Below the pieces are notes generated by a model. It saw nothing but the letters and a program-made list of their open reading frames with translations, ran no database searches and was not told the origin of the DNA. From Rhizobiaceae bacterium (GTDB lineage: Bacteria > Pseudomonadota > Alphaproteobacteria > Rhizobiales > Rhizobiaceae), in contig JANQMU010000164.1 of NCBI GenBank assembly GCA_028279875.1, positions 1-40,097 on the forward strand: a stretch of DNA of 40,097 nt, in the 5' to 3' direction. Numbering within the stretch: position 1 is the first letter of the stretch; each line of letters starts with the position of its first letter. A program made the translations under genes and the position numbers. Positions 15,168-22,430 of this stretch are shown in pieces.

Positions 15168-15476
15168 TCAATTTGAATATTGACAAAAAAGGTCAATGTC
15201 TAAGTGTTTTCTTCCCGTCGGGTCCCAGTTCGTGCAAGTACACTTCCAACCAGCCGACGAACAAGTCGTACCCTTCACGGCATGGCAAACCAAGGTGTGT
15301 TCAGATACTTTCTGGTTAACGCACTCTCCGCTATATGTTTTGGTCTGCGATGGCCCGATCTCTTCCGAATAGGCGCATTTCTGATCATTGCATTGCAGCA
15401 CCACATCTGCCCGGGCCGCGCTTGTCCATAAAGACAGGGCGCCGCAGAGTATGAGAGCCTTCACCAGACTTTTCAT
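15168..15476 (-). CDS. Secreted 8-cysteine array protein 22, shortest member
   Basis: 102 residues, ATG at 15476 after GAAGGAAGTT. Signal peptide as in 14765 but ends ARA. The loop between cysteines 5 and 6 is cut to six residues (SSAGWK), showing how little of it the fold needs. C-terminus is FCQYSN, two residues longer than its sisters after the last Cys. VCHAVKGTTC and CTCTNWDPTGRK conserved. Spacing to the upstream gene is 78 bases, as for all genes in this run. Confidence 0.87.
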   Translation of the reverse strand: MKSLVKALILCGALSLWTSAARADVVLQCNDQKCAYSEEIGPSQTKTYSGECVNQKVSEHTLVCHAVKGTTCSSAGWKCTCTNWDPTGRKHLDIDLFCQYSN

Positions 15477-15554
15477 AACTTCCTTCACCTCTCTTCTGCT
15501 TTCAAAGGAATAGCCGCCAACAATAAAAGCCGATATTCCTGTCCGCTTTCGCAT

Positions 15555-15878
15555 TCAGTTTGAACAATAAAGATCAATCGTCACGTGTTTTCGTCCCGCC
15601 GGGTCCCAGTTCGTGCACATGCAGCTCCAAGCTGTATCCTCCCCGTCCGAACCAGCCTTCGTGCATGTCGTACCCTTCACGGCATGGCAAACCATGGAGT
15701 ACTCAGATACTGTCTCGTTAACGCACTGTCCGATATATGATTTGGTCTGCGATGGCCCGATCTCTTCCGAATAGGCGCATTTCGGAGCACTGCATTGCAG
15801 ATGCACATTTGCCTGGGCCGCGCTTGTCCATAACGACAGGGCGCCGCAGAGTATGAGAGTCTTCACAAGACTTTTCAT
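15555..15878 (-). CDS. Secreted 8-cysteine array protein 23
   Basis: 107 residues, ATG at 15878 after GAAGGGAGTT. Signal peptide ends AQA; mature NVHLQCSAPKC. Loop 5-6 is TKAGSDGEDTAWS; core CMCTNWDPAGRKHVTIDLYC. Nearly the same as 14765 and 15956 at the nucleotide level, including the leader, so this run is among the youngest duplications in the window. Confidence 0.88.
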   Translation of the reverse strand: MKSLVKTLILCGALSLWTSAAQANVHLQCSAPKCAYSEEIGPSQTKSYIGQCVNETVSEYSMVCHAVKGTTCTKAGSDGEDTAWSCMCTNWDPAGRKHVTIDLYCSN

Positions 15879-15955
15879 AACTCCCTTCACCTCTCTTCTG
15901 TTTTCGAAGGAATAGCCGCCAACAGTAAAACCGATATTCCTGTCCGTTTTCGCAT

Positions 15956-16279
15956 TCAATCTGAACACAAAAGATCAATCGTCACGTATTTTCTTCCCGT
16001 CGGGTCCCAGTTCGTGCAACTGCAGCTCCAAGTGGTACGGTCCGTGTCCGAACCAGCCTTCAAGCATGTCGTACCCTTCACGGCATGGCAAACCATGGAG
16101 TACTCAAATGCTTTCTTGTTAACGCATTGTCCGATAAATCTCTTGGTCTGCGATGGCCCGATCTCTTCCGAATAGGCGCATTTCGGAGCACTGCATTGCA
16201 TATGCACATCTGCCTGGGCCACACTTGTCCACAAAGACAGGGCGCCGCAGAGTATGAGAGCCTTCACCAGACTTTTCAT
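15956..16279 (-). CDS. Secreted 8-cysteine array protein 24
   Basis: 107 residues, ATG at 16279 after GAAGGAAGTT. Signal peptide ends AQA; mature DVHMQCSAPKC. RFIGQC replaces the Tyr of the turn; loop TKAGSD-type (LKAGSDTDRTTWS); ends LLCSD. It heads this run. A decayed gene of the P1/P2 type (16360-16490) lies immediately upstream, in the same position relative to it as P1 and P2 have to their intact neighbours. Confidence 0.87.
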   Translation of the reverse strand: MKSLVKALILCGALSLWTSVAQADVHMQCSAPKCAYSEEIGPSQTKRFIGQCVNKKAFEYSMVCHAVKGTTCLKAGSDTDRTTWSCSCTNWDPTGRKYVTIDLLCSD

Positions 16280-16359
16280 AACTTCCTTCACCTCTCTTCT
16301 GTTTTTCGAAGGAATAGTCGCCAACAACAAAAGCGGCTTTCCTGTCCATTTCCGCACGC

Positions 16360-16490
16360 ATTTATTTGTCGGCAAGCAACTCCGATATTGCGGTCCTGGC
16401 GCTGCGTCTGCGCATATCACAGCATGAAAATTCTTGGAATAACCAGTCGGCTTTTCTCTGTGACGCCATCCCTCAATCATCTTCTTAAGC
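16360..16490 (-). pseudogene. Decayed array gene P4
   Basis: The minus strand encodes GWRHREKPTGYSKNFHAVICADAAPGPQYRSCLPTN in two segments that match P1 and P2 (KNFHAV for FHTV; CADAAPGPQ for CAAAAPGP; SCLPTN for SCLCTN). Residues corresponding to the first cysteines are absent. A leader-like segment survives at about 16560-16640, including CGGAACCAGGCGGAAACATC. It does not encode a complete protein. Confidence 0.6.
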
Positions 16491-16649
16491 TTCTTTCCGT
16501 GCCATATTGCATTGAAAGGAGGAAGCCATGATCAAGATCATGACCCGAAGGCTCGCAAGACTCGTTGATTCGTAGATGAACCCTGAAACAACCGTCGGCA
16601 ACCAAAGCGGATGTTTCCGCCTGGTTCCGCACTCGCTCCATGTCAATGA

Positions 16650-16973
16650 TCAATTTGCGCAATAAACATCGATTGATGCGCTACGTTTCTTTGTGCTCCA
16701 ATTCGTGCACGAGCAAGACCACTGATCGGCTATGTATTCTGCCGGAACGCACGTTATGCCCTTCGACTTGTGACAAATCATATTCTGAGCCGTCCCATTT
16801 GGGTTTGAGGCACACCTTCCGTCGAAGACTCGTGTTTGGAGAGTCTTGATCGATTCCTTGAATTGGCACTCTGGTTGATCGCAGAGCAGTGTATTATCAC
16901 CGTAGGCAAAATCCGCACTCGCCAACGCGGACAGGGCACTGCCGAGTACGAAAGTTTTCACCAGGCCTTTCAT
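16650..16973 (-). CDS. Secreted 8-cysteine array protein 25
   Basis: 107 residues, ATG at 16973 after GGAGGACGTT. Signal peptide MKGLVKTFVLGSALSALASA ending FAYG. Pairs with 1731-2051 (DFAYGD, QxECQFK, KGITC, STSIDVYC-like end). The turn is TLQTRVFDGRC. The canonical CTNW is kept here, while 1731 has CGNW. Rightmost intact member of the array. Confidence 0.86.
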   Translation of the reverse strand: MKGLVKTFVLGSALSALASADFAYGDNTLLCDQPECQFKESIKTLQTRVFDGRCASNPNGTAQNMICHKSKGITCVPAEYIADQWSCSCTNWSTKKRSASIDVYCAN

Positions 16974-17041
16974 AACGTCCTCCGCCTTTCTTCTGTGTTC
17001 ACAGGAATAGTCGCCAACAATAAAAGCCGATTGTCCTGTCC

Positions 17042-17118
17042 GTTTCCACATTCATTTTTTCCCAGCGGACACCAAAGACCAATCGATGTGAATTTTTTGT
17101 TGCGTTCCAGTTCGGGCG
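17042..17118 (-). pseudogene. 3' scrap of array gene P5, beside MITE A
   Basis: The minus strand reads NWNATK; after a run of A, a one-base shift is needed to continue KKFTSIGLWC, the family ending. The 5' part of the gene is missing. The element at 17139-17408 begins about 20 bases further upstream of it, so insertion or associated deletion probably removed the rest. Confidence 0.55.
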
Positions 17119-17138
17119 CGCCCGACTCTTCCGCGCCC

Positions 17139-17408
17139 TAGAGCGTTCTGTGTTTACCCTGACGCATTTGATGGCGGAAAATCGGTTCACTCGGCAAGGC
17201 GCGTCGCTTAGCGCGATGTGGTGCATCGGGCAAGCGGCGCAACACAGCCGATGGGCCGATTTGCCGCCACCCTTCGGGCCGGGCGCTTTTGGCCCCTGGA
17301 CGTCGTTGGCTTGCACTTGTGGTGGGCTACACCACGGCGTGCAATCCGCCTAGCCAGAGACCAAAAGCACCTCGGTCAAATGCATCAGGGTAATCACAGA
17401 ACGCTCTA
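17139..17408. mobile_element. MITE-like element, type A, 33-base inverted repeats
   Basis: 270 bases. Left end 17139-17171 (TAGAGCGTTCTGTGTTTACC...) and right end 17376-17408 are inverted copies with two differences. TA at each outer end suggests TA target duplication, as with IS630/Tc1-mariner-type transposases. The inside has no transposase frame, so it would need a transposase in trans. It marks the border between the array and the flanking genome. Confidence 0.82.
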
Positions 17409-17595
17409 AGAGCCCAACTGTCAGGTGATGACAATCTCAGAACAAAATACGTCCGCTATCCAGACGGACCATTTTCAGGCCTGGGGGACCATGAACGGAA
17501 ATGGCGTTTCGGCCTCGGGTTCCACGACCCTGCCAAGCGGCACTATGCCAGCATCCACGCAGATGTTCCCCAAAAGTGGCCCGCAATGCCAGCAG
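17409..17595 (+). pseudogene. Possible C-terminal fragment of an unknown gene
   Basis: One plus-strand frame from the edge of MITE A (about 17412 to 17580) reads SGDDNLRTKYVRYPDGPFSG, then DHERKWRFGLGFHDPAKRHY, then ASIHADVPQKWPAM. It looks protein-like (aromatic and glycine-rich) and has no stop, but also no start. It may be the tail of a gene cut by the element. I cannot name a family, and an open frame this short could be chance. Confidence 0.25.
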
Positions 17596-19599
17596 CTAGT
17601 TCAGCTTGTAGTTCAGGCCGACCCGGAAGATGTGTGCGTCGAAGCCGAAATCTATGTCCTGATTGAGGCTTGTATCGTAGACAATGTTCTTGTCGGCGAT
17701 GACGAGGTAGAGATATTCCGACTTGAACGACCAGCGGTCTGACAACTGCGCCTCGACGCCGGCGCCAACCACAAGGCCCGGCTGCGTGCCGCTCCAGGCG
17801 ATGTTCCTGTCATTGTCGATAGAACACGGCGCATCGCGATTAGCGCAATGTTCGACCCCAGCCAGCGCCAGGCCGCCGGTCACATAGGCCATGGCCCGGC
17901 CATGGGCAAGGCCCAGGCGCGCGCGTATTGTCGCCAGCCAATCCATATTCGCCTTCACATAGTAACCGCCAGAGTTATATGTTTTTTCTTCTCTGAAACC
18001 GGTCCAGTTTCCATCCGCTTCAAGGCCGAAGACAAAACCACCCAGTTGATGGTTGTAACCGATCTGCAGACCAGCCAGGCCGGCAAAGCCATGAAGGTCA
18101 TTGTCGCCGCTAGGGGCGATAAAAGCATTCCAAGACCAGTCCATGGCCCGCCCGTTAAAGGCGCCGATGCCACCGCTAACACCCGCATAGAGGCCGTGCC
18201 ACGGTCCGCCGGAGGGGATGTCTGAACCACCGCCCACCGGCAACCCGCCCAGGTGATAATTCAGCCCGACCCGGAAGATATGCGCATCGAAGCCGAAATC
18301 GATGTCATCGTTTTCGGTCGTGTTGTAAACGATGTTCTTGTCGGCGGTGACGAGGTAGAGATATTCCGACTTGAAGGACCAGCGGTCCGAAAGCCGCGCC
18401 TCGACGCCCGCGCCGGCCACAAGGCCCGGCCGCGTGCCACTCCAGGCGATGTCATTAACATCGTCGATCGAGCACGGGAACTCATAATCAGCATTTGCGC
18501 AGTGCTCGACACCGGCCAGCGCAAGGCCACCGGTCACATAAGCCACGGCCCGTTCGTTGGCAACGCCCAAACGCCCGCGCGCCGTTGCCAGCCAGTCCAT
18601 GTTTGCCTTGACATAGGTGTCGAGGCGATCACCGTCCAGAAACACCCTGCCTTCGCTGAAACCAGTCCAGCTCACATCGGCCTCAAACCCGTAAACCACG
18701 CCACCAACCTGGTGATTATAGCCGGCTTGCGCGCCGAAAACCCCTGCAAATCCGCGGACGTCAATGTTTCCATCAGGGTCGTCAAGGGCATTGCGATGCC
18801 AGTCCAGCGCCCGTCCGTTGAAGGAACCGATGCCGCCGCTTATGCCGCCATAGAGGCCCTGCCAGGTCCCACCCGCGGAAAGGCCGGAATCGTCACCAGC
18901 CGGCAGCCCGCCCAGATGATAGTTCAGCCCGACCCGGAAGATATGTGCGTCGAAGCCAAAGTCGACATCATGATTGTTGTTTGTACCGTAGACAATGTTC
19001 TTGTCGGCGGTGACGAGGTAGAGATATTCCGACTTGAACGACCAGCGGCTCGAGAGCCGCGCCTCGACGCCGGCGCCGGCCACGAGGCCTGGCTGCGTGC
19101 CGCTCCAGGCGATATTCTCATCGTTATCGTTTGAGCACGGCACTTCGTCATTAGCGCAATGCTCGACACCGGCCAGTGCCAGGCCGCCGGTCACATAAGC
19201 CATGGCCCGGTCATTGGCGACGCCCAAACGGCCGCGTACCGTTGCCAGCCAGTCCATATTCGCTTTCACATAGTGGTCACCGCCATCAGTTGGTTTTTGT
19301 TCGCTGAATCCAGTCCAGCTTGCATCGCCTTCAACACCGATGACAATCCCGCCGAGTTGATAATTGTAACCGGCCTGCGCGCCGAAGACGCCCGCAAAGC
19401 CGCGCTGAATGAGGTCGCCATCGGGCTGATCGATGAGATTTGTAGACCAATCGATGGTCCGGCCGTTAAAGGAGCCGATCCCGCCGCTTGCACCGCCGTA
19501 AAGGCCCTGCCATGGTTCACTTGCCAGTACCTGCCCGCCGTACAGGCTGACCGTCAACAGTGCGGCACTGGTTACCAGCGCGTGCTTGAAACTTTGCAT
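17596..19599 (-). CDS. Outer-membrane protein with three tandem Omp25-like beta-barrels
   Basis: 667 residues. Start 19599 (MQSFKHALVTSAALL) gives a normal signal peptide ending VLAS. The mature protein is three repeats of about 213 residues, at about 28-242, 243-455 and 456-667. Each opens with W-x-GLY-x-G-x-SGGIG-x-FNGR and closes with AHIFRVGLNY. Inside each are NMDWLAT-x-R-x-RLG, MAYVTGGLALAGVEHCAN and SDRWSFKSEYLYL, typical of the Omp25/Omp31/RopB porin-like barrel superfamily of rhizobia and Brucella. Family members usually have a single barrel of about 200-250 residues, so triplication in one chain is unusual. Each repeat carries one HCAN...PCS cysteine pair, a possible loop disulfide. 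The linkers are short and Gly/Ser/Pro-rich. Confidence 0.88.
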   Translation of the reverse strand: MQSFKHALVTSAALLTVSLYGGQVLASEPWQGLYGGASGGIGSFNGRTIDWSTNLIDQPDGDLIQRGFAGVFGAQAGYNYQLGGIVIGVEGDASWTGFSEQKPTDGGDHYVKANMDWLATVRGRLGVANDRAMAYVTGGLALAGVEHCANDEVPCSNDNDENIAWSGTQPGLVAGAGVEARLSSRWSFKSEYLYLVTADKNIVYGTNNNHDVDFGFDAHIFRVGLNYHLGGLPAGDDSGLSAGGTWQGLYGGISGGIGSFNGRALDWHRNALDDPDGNIDVRGFAGVFGAQAGYNHQVGGVVYGFEADVSWTGFSEGRVFLDGDRLDTYVKANMDWLATARGRLGVANERAVAYVTGGLALAGVEHCANADYEFPCSIDDVNDIAWSGTRPGLVAGAGVEARLSDRWSFKSEYLYLVTADKNIVYNTTENDDIDFGFDAHIFRVGLNYHLGGLPVGGGSDIPSGGPWHGLYAGVSGGIGAFNGRAMDWSWNAFIAPSGDNDLHGFAGLAGLQIGYNHQLGGFVFGLEADGNWTGFREEKTYNSGGYYVKANMDWLATIRARLGLAHGRAMAYVTGGLALAGVEHCANRDAPCSIDNDRNIAWSGTQPGLVVGAGVEAQLSDRWSFKSEYLYLVIADKNIVYDTSLNQDIDFGFDAHIFRVGLNYKLN

Positions 19600-19736
19600 C
19601 GACGACGTCCCCGTATTCGAAAGACACAAATACTGCGCAAGCCGGCCTGCCCTTCGCTGCCCCCAAAACAAAGAGCCCCCGAATCGCGCCAATTCAAGGT
19701 TCGACTATCCTTCGCCCGGTTTTCGCGGAATGCCCA

Positions 19737-19782
19737 TTGGCAATTGTGCCAAATGAATGCGCGCCGTGGGCAAATGTGCCCA
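19737..19782. promoter_or_regulatory. Two tandem dyads upstream of the barrel gene
   Basis: TTGGCAATTGTGCCAA (19737-19752) and TGGGCAAATGTGCCCA (19767-19782) share the form T-K-GGCA-N4-TGCC-M-A. Their centres are 30 bases apart, near three helical turns, so a dimeric regulator could bind both on one face. They are 138-183 bases before the barrel gene's start. The regulator is unknown. Confidence 0.55.
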
Positions 19783-19935
19783 ACCCATGGCTCGCGATTC
19801 CCCGCCGTATCGGGCGCACCAGAGGCGGGCTGAGCACCAGGCCTGCACGCGGTACGTGATCGCGACGGCAAGCCGCCCGCCATGACGGCCTGTGCCGCTA
19901 CCGGCGACAGGACTCGGCGAGCGCCTCGGCCTTGC

Positions 19936-20195
19936 TCATCGCGCCAACCGGTGAATGGACTGAGGTGAGGTTTCGACGCGGTCCGTCAGCGGACTCTCGT
20001 GAGCGACGAGAACGCTCAGGGTAACAACGAACGCAAGTGCGAAAATCGTGGTGGCCGCACCCTGTGCCCTGGAATTGTCAAGATGAATCACGGCGATCGC
20101 CACCTGGGTAAGAAGACCAAGAAGTAGGGAAAGACAGGCAGGCGGCCCCCGGGCAACCTCCCACACTTCAACGTCCGTTTTAGGGTCTGTTGGTA
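19936..20195 (-). pseudogene. C-terminal fragment of a bestrophin-like (DUF4239-type) membrane protein
   Basis: Frame TDPKTDVEVWEVARG, then two hydrophobic segments (LSLLLGLLTQVAIAVIHLD and TIFALAFVVTLSVLVAHESP), then DRVETSPQSIHRLAR. The AVIHLDN/ARAQ link and VAHESP-x-x-D-x-x-x-x-SP ending recall the last quarter of DUF4239/bestrophin-like proteins. A stop lies just upstream in frame, so the N-terminal portion is missing. The assignment is from memory of the family pattern and is tentative; a small two-helix membrane protein starting at GTG 20163 is the alternative. Confidence 0.4.
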
Positions 20196-20325
20196 TTCAG
20201 GATTGCGGTATCGGCACATCTGGCGGTTGTGCCCCTTCCGCCAATCGGCGGAGCAGTTGATGCCAGGCCGGTCCACCTGCATGTCGCGGCCACCGTCGTT
20301 GCAAAGCAACCACCCAGGGCCCACC

Positions 20326-21408
20326 TCAATCGCCATCCATTCCTGCCGGAAACAGCACCGCCCTGCCCGCGTCAAAGCTCAGGCCGACCGTTTCGCCCGG
20401 CGCCACCTGTTCGCTTTCATCGATGATCGCAATGACATTGCTGCCGTCAGCGAGGGTGACATCGATGAGCGTTTCGCTTCCAAGCCGCTCCACGATCGTT
20501 ATTCTGCCGGACAGGAGCGCGTCAGTATCGTCCTTGGCCAGACGCAGATATTGCGGTCGAATGCCAAGCTTGCCACCGGCCTCCGCACCTTGGTGGTCGG
20601 ATGGCCCGGGCATGGCAAGCGGCGCCAGCATGTCGCTGCGAACGGTTACCGTATCGCCATCATTGCGTGCGATCTGCACATCAAGGAAGTTCATCGGCGG
20701 CGAGCCGATGAAACCGGCGACGAACATATTGGCCGGATGGCGAAACAGCTCCATCGGCGCGCCGATTTGCTGAACGGTGCCGTCGCGCAAGACGACCACC
20801 TTGTCGGCCAAAGTCATCGCCTCGACCTGATCGTGTGTGACATAGACCATTGTGGCGCCCAGTTGCCTGTGCAGCTTGCTCAGTTCCATGCGCATGTCGA
20901 GGCGCAGGGCGGCGTCGAGATTGGACAGTGGCTCGTCGAACAGAAAGACCGCCGGATCGCGGACAATGGCGCGTCCGATCGCCACCCGCTGGCGCTGACC
21001 GCCGGAAAGCTGGCTGGGCCGGCGGTCGAGCAGATGTTCCATCTGCAGGGTTCTGGCGGCCTCCTCGACCTTGCGGCTCTTTTCCCTTTTCGGCGTGCCA
21101 GCGATCGTCAACCCGAAACCGATATTCTCGCGCACGGTCATGTGCGGGAAGATGGCATAGTTCTGAAACACCATCGCCACACCCCGCTCTCGCGGCGGCA
21201 GTTCGTTGACCACCCGGCCATCAAGTTCCATGACGCCCTCGGTGATGTCCTCAAGACCGGCGATCATGCGCAGCAGAGTGGATTTGCCACAGCCCGATGG
21301 CCCGACGAAAACGACGAATTCGCCGTCCTCGATCTCGATGTCGACATTCTTGATGACGTCGACGTCACCAAATCTCTTGCACAGGTTCTTCAGCCGAATA
21401 GGCGCCAT
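20326..21408 (-). CDS. Sugar ABC transporter ATP-binding protein (MalK/UgpC type)
   Basis: Energises the importer encoded just upstream. ATG at 21408, or GTG at 21414 overlapping the glycosidase stop as GTGA. About 360 residues: Walker A GPSGCGKST near residue 37, Q-loop MVFQNYAIFP, signature LSGGQRQR, Walker B VFLFDEP, and switch His in YVTHDQ. After about 235 comes a TOBE-type regulatory domain (GIRPQYL, GSETLIDV), as in MalK/UgpC proteins that serve carbohydrate importers. Last gene of the operon, which is usual for this subtype in rhizobia. Confidence 0.93.
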   Translation of the reverse strand: MAPIRLKNLCKRFGDVDVIKNVDIEIEDGEFVVFVGPSGCGKSTLLRMIAGLEDITEGVMELDGRVVNELPPRERGVAMVFQNYAIFPHMTVRENIGFGLTIAGTPKREKSRKVEEAARTLQMEHLLDRRPSQLSGGQRQRVAIGRAIVRDPAVFLFDEPLSNLDAALRLDMRMELSKLHRQLGATMVYVTHDQVEAMTLADKVVVLRDGTVQQIGAPMELFRHPANMFVAGFIGSPPMNFLDVQIARNDGDTVTVRSDMLAPLAMPGPSDHQGAEAGGKLGIRPQYLRLAKDDTDALLSGRITIVERLGSETLIDVTLADGSNVIAIIDESEQVAPGETVGLSFDAGRAVLFPAGMDGD

Positions 21409-21410
21409 GC

Positions 21411-22430
21411 TCACACCGCCCTGAGCGGTTGCCGGTCGACGACGCAGAGCAATCCATCCGCGTCGATGATGACCGGCTGTGGATCCATCAGGTGGCCGAG
21501 AAAATTGTCGCGGCCGCCATCGGCAAATCCCATGATCATCAGGCCCTCATCGGTCTCGACAATGCGCGCCGCGTAGCGCCGGCACGGCATTGCGCCGTCG
21601 AAAAAGCGTCCCGGGGCCATTTTCCACGGCCCCCGCGGATCGTCGGCCATCAGATAGTGCGTTCCCGATACACGCGGCTGTGCCACCGAACCGGCATAGG
21701 CGTCGGACCAGTAGCGCGCCTCGGTGCAGAACAGACAATACCAGCACCCGTCATGCTGAAACACCTGCGGCACTTCCAGTTGGCCGAAGTCGCCCGAAAA
21801 AACCGGCTCCAGCAGCGTCCACGTCTTGAGATCAGAGGATTGCGCCAACCCGATTGCGCCGGCCTCACGGGTATCGTCAGTCGTGCGCACGCGCGCGGTG
21901 AAATACATCAGCCATCCGGAGCCGGCGGGATCACGCATCACCCACGGGTCGCGCATCGAGCGATCATGCCAGCGTGCCGGATCATGGGTAACTTCGTAGG
22001 CGTCCGCATGCGGTCCCGACAAATCAAGCACCGGTCGATCACCGACCCGTCGCCACTCGAACAGGTCGGTGCTGACCGCATGGCCAATGCGCTGATAAAG
22101 CCCGTTCTCGGCCTTCGCGCCGCCGGTGTAGAAAAGGTGCCACATGCCATCGTCATCGCGCACGACCGAGCCGGTCCAGATCAGCATGTCGTCAAAGGCC
22201 GGCCCCTCTGACGGCCTCAGAAACGTTCCGTGATAGGTCCAGGAGACAAGGTCCGGGCTGGTGGCATGGCCCTGGGAGACGTGATAGTGACGCAAATCCG
22301 GATCGCCGATCGCCTTGTCGGCCTGCAGGAAGAAGACGTGCCAGATCCCGCCGTCATGCACATACCAGCTGTCCCATATCCATTTGTCTTCAAACGCAAG
22401 CACATTCGTTCCTTTCGCAGACGGCGTCAT
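21411..22430 (-). CDS. Cytosolic clan GH-J glycosidase (GH32/GH68-like)
   Basis: 339 residues from ATG 22430, which overlaps the permease stop as ATGA. A GTG at 22403 with a better ribosome site (AAAGGAAC) is an alternative start. No signal peptide. Five-bladed propeller features: WIWDSW (candidate nucleophile Asp20), SMRDPW (RDP at 160-162, transition-state Asp) and LEVPQVF (candidate acid/base Glu219). The WDSW form resembles GH68; GH32 has WMNDPNG. The extra C-terminal beta-sandwich of GH32 is absent. Likely cleaves an imported fructoside, such as sucrose or a fructosyl oligosaccharide, inside the cell. Substrate is inferred. Confidence 0.85.
   Translation of the reverse strand: MTPSAKGTNVLAFEDKWIWDSWYVHDGGIWHVFFLQADKAIGDPDLRHYHVSQGHATSPDLVSWTYHGTFLRPSEGPAFDDMLIWTGSVVRDDDGMWHLFYTGGAKAENGLYQRIGHAVSTDLFEWRRVGDRPVLDLSGPHADAYEVTHDPARWHDRSMRDPWVMRDPAGSGWLMYFTARVRTTDDTREAGAIGLAQSSDLKTWTLLEPVFSGDFGQLEVPQVFQHDGCWYCLFCTEARYWSDAYAGSVAQPRVSGTHYLMADDPRGPWKMAPGRFFDGAMPCRRYAARIVETDEGLMIMGFADGGRDNFLGHLMDPQPVIIDADGLLCVVDRQPLRAV

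Larger units (their letters stand above)
19600..20325. other. Intergenic region upstream of the barrel gene
   Basis: Holds the barrel gene's upstream region with two dyads (19737-19782, listed separately) and a leftover membrane-protein C-terminus (19936-20195). The part next to 20325 carries nothing I recognise, and I see no clear terminator for the ATPase gene ending there. Confidence 0.5.

Noticed and set aside
1731..16973. Assignment of the array proteins to cyanovirin-type lectins
   Set aside because: Length and paired cysteines are superficially similar, but the spacing and the C-x-C-TNW core do not fit the family as I know it.
1..17400. CRISPR array or phage structural module as explanation for the regular repeats
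   Set aside because: Repeat units are 400-450 bases with protein-coding content; there are no short direct repeats with unique spacers and no phage genes.
18253..19833. Plus-strand frames of 224 and 293 codons opposite the barrel gene
   Set aside because: They recur with the barrel repeats and are antisense to a clear outer-membrane protein.
20203..21576. 457-codon plus-strand frame opposite the ATPase
   Set aside because: Antisense to intact Walker A, signature and Walker B motifs; no independent evidence.
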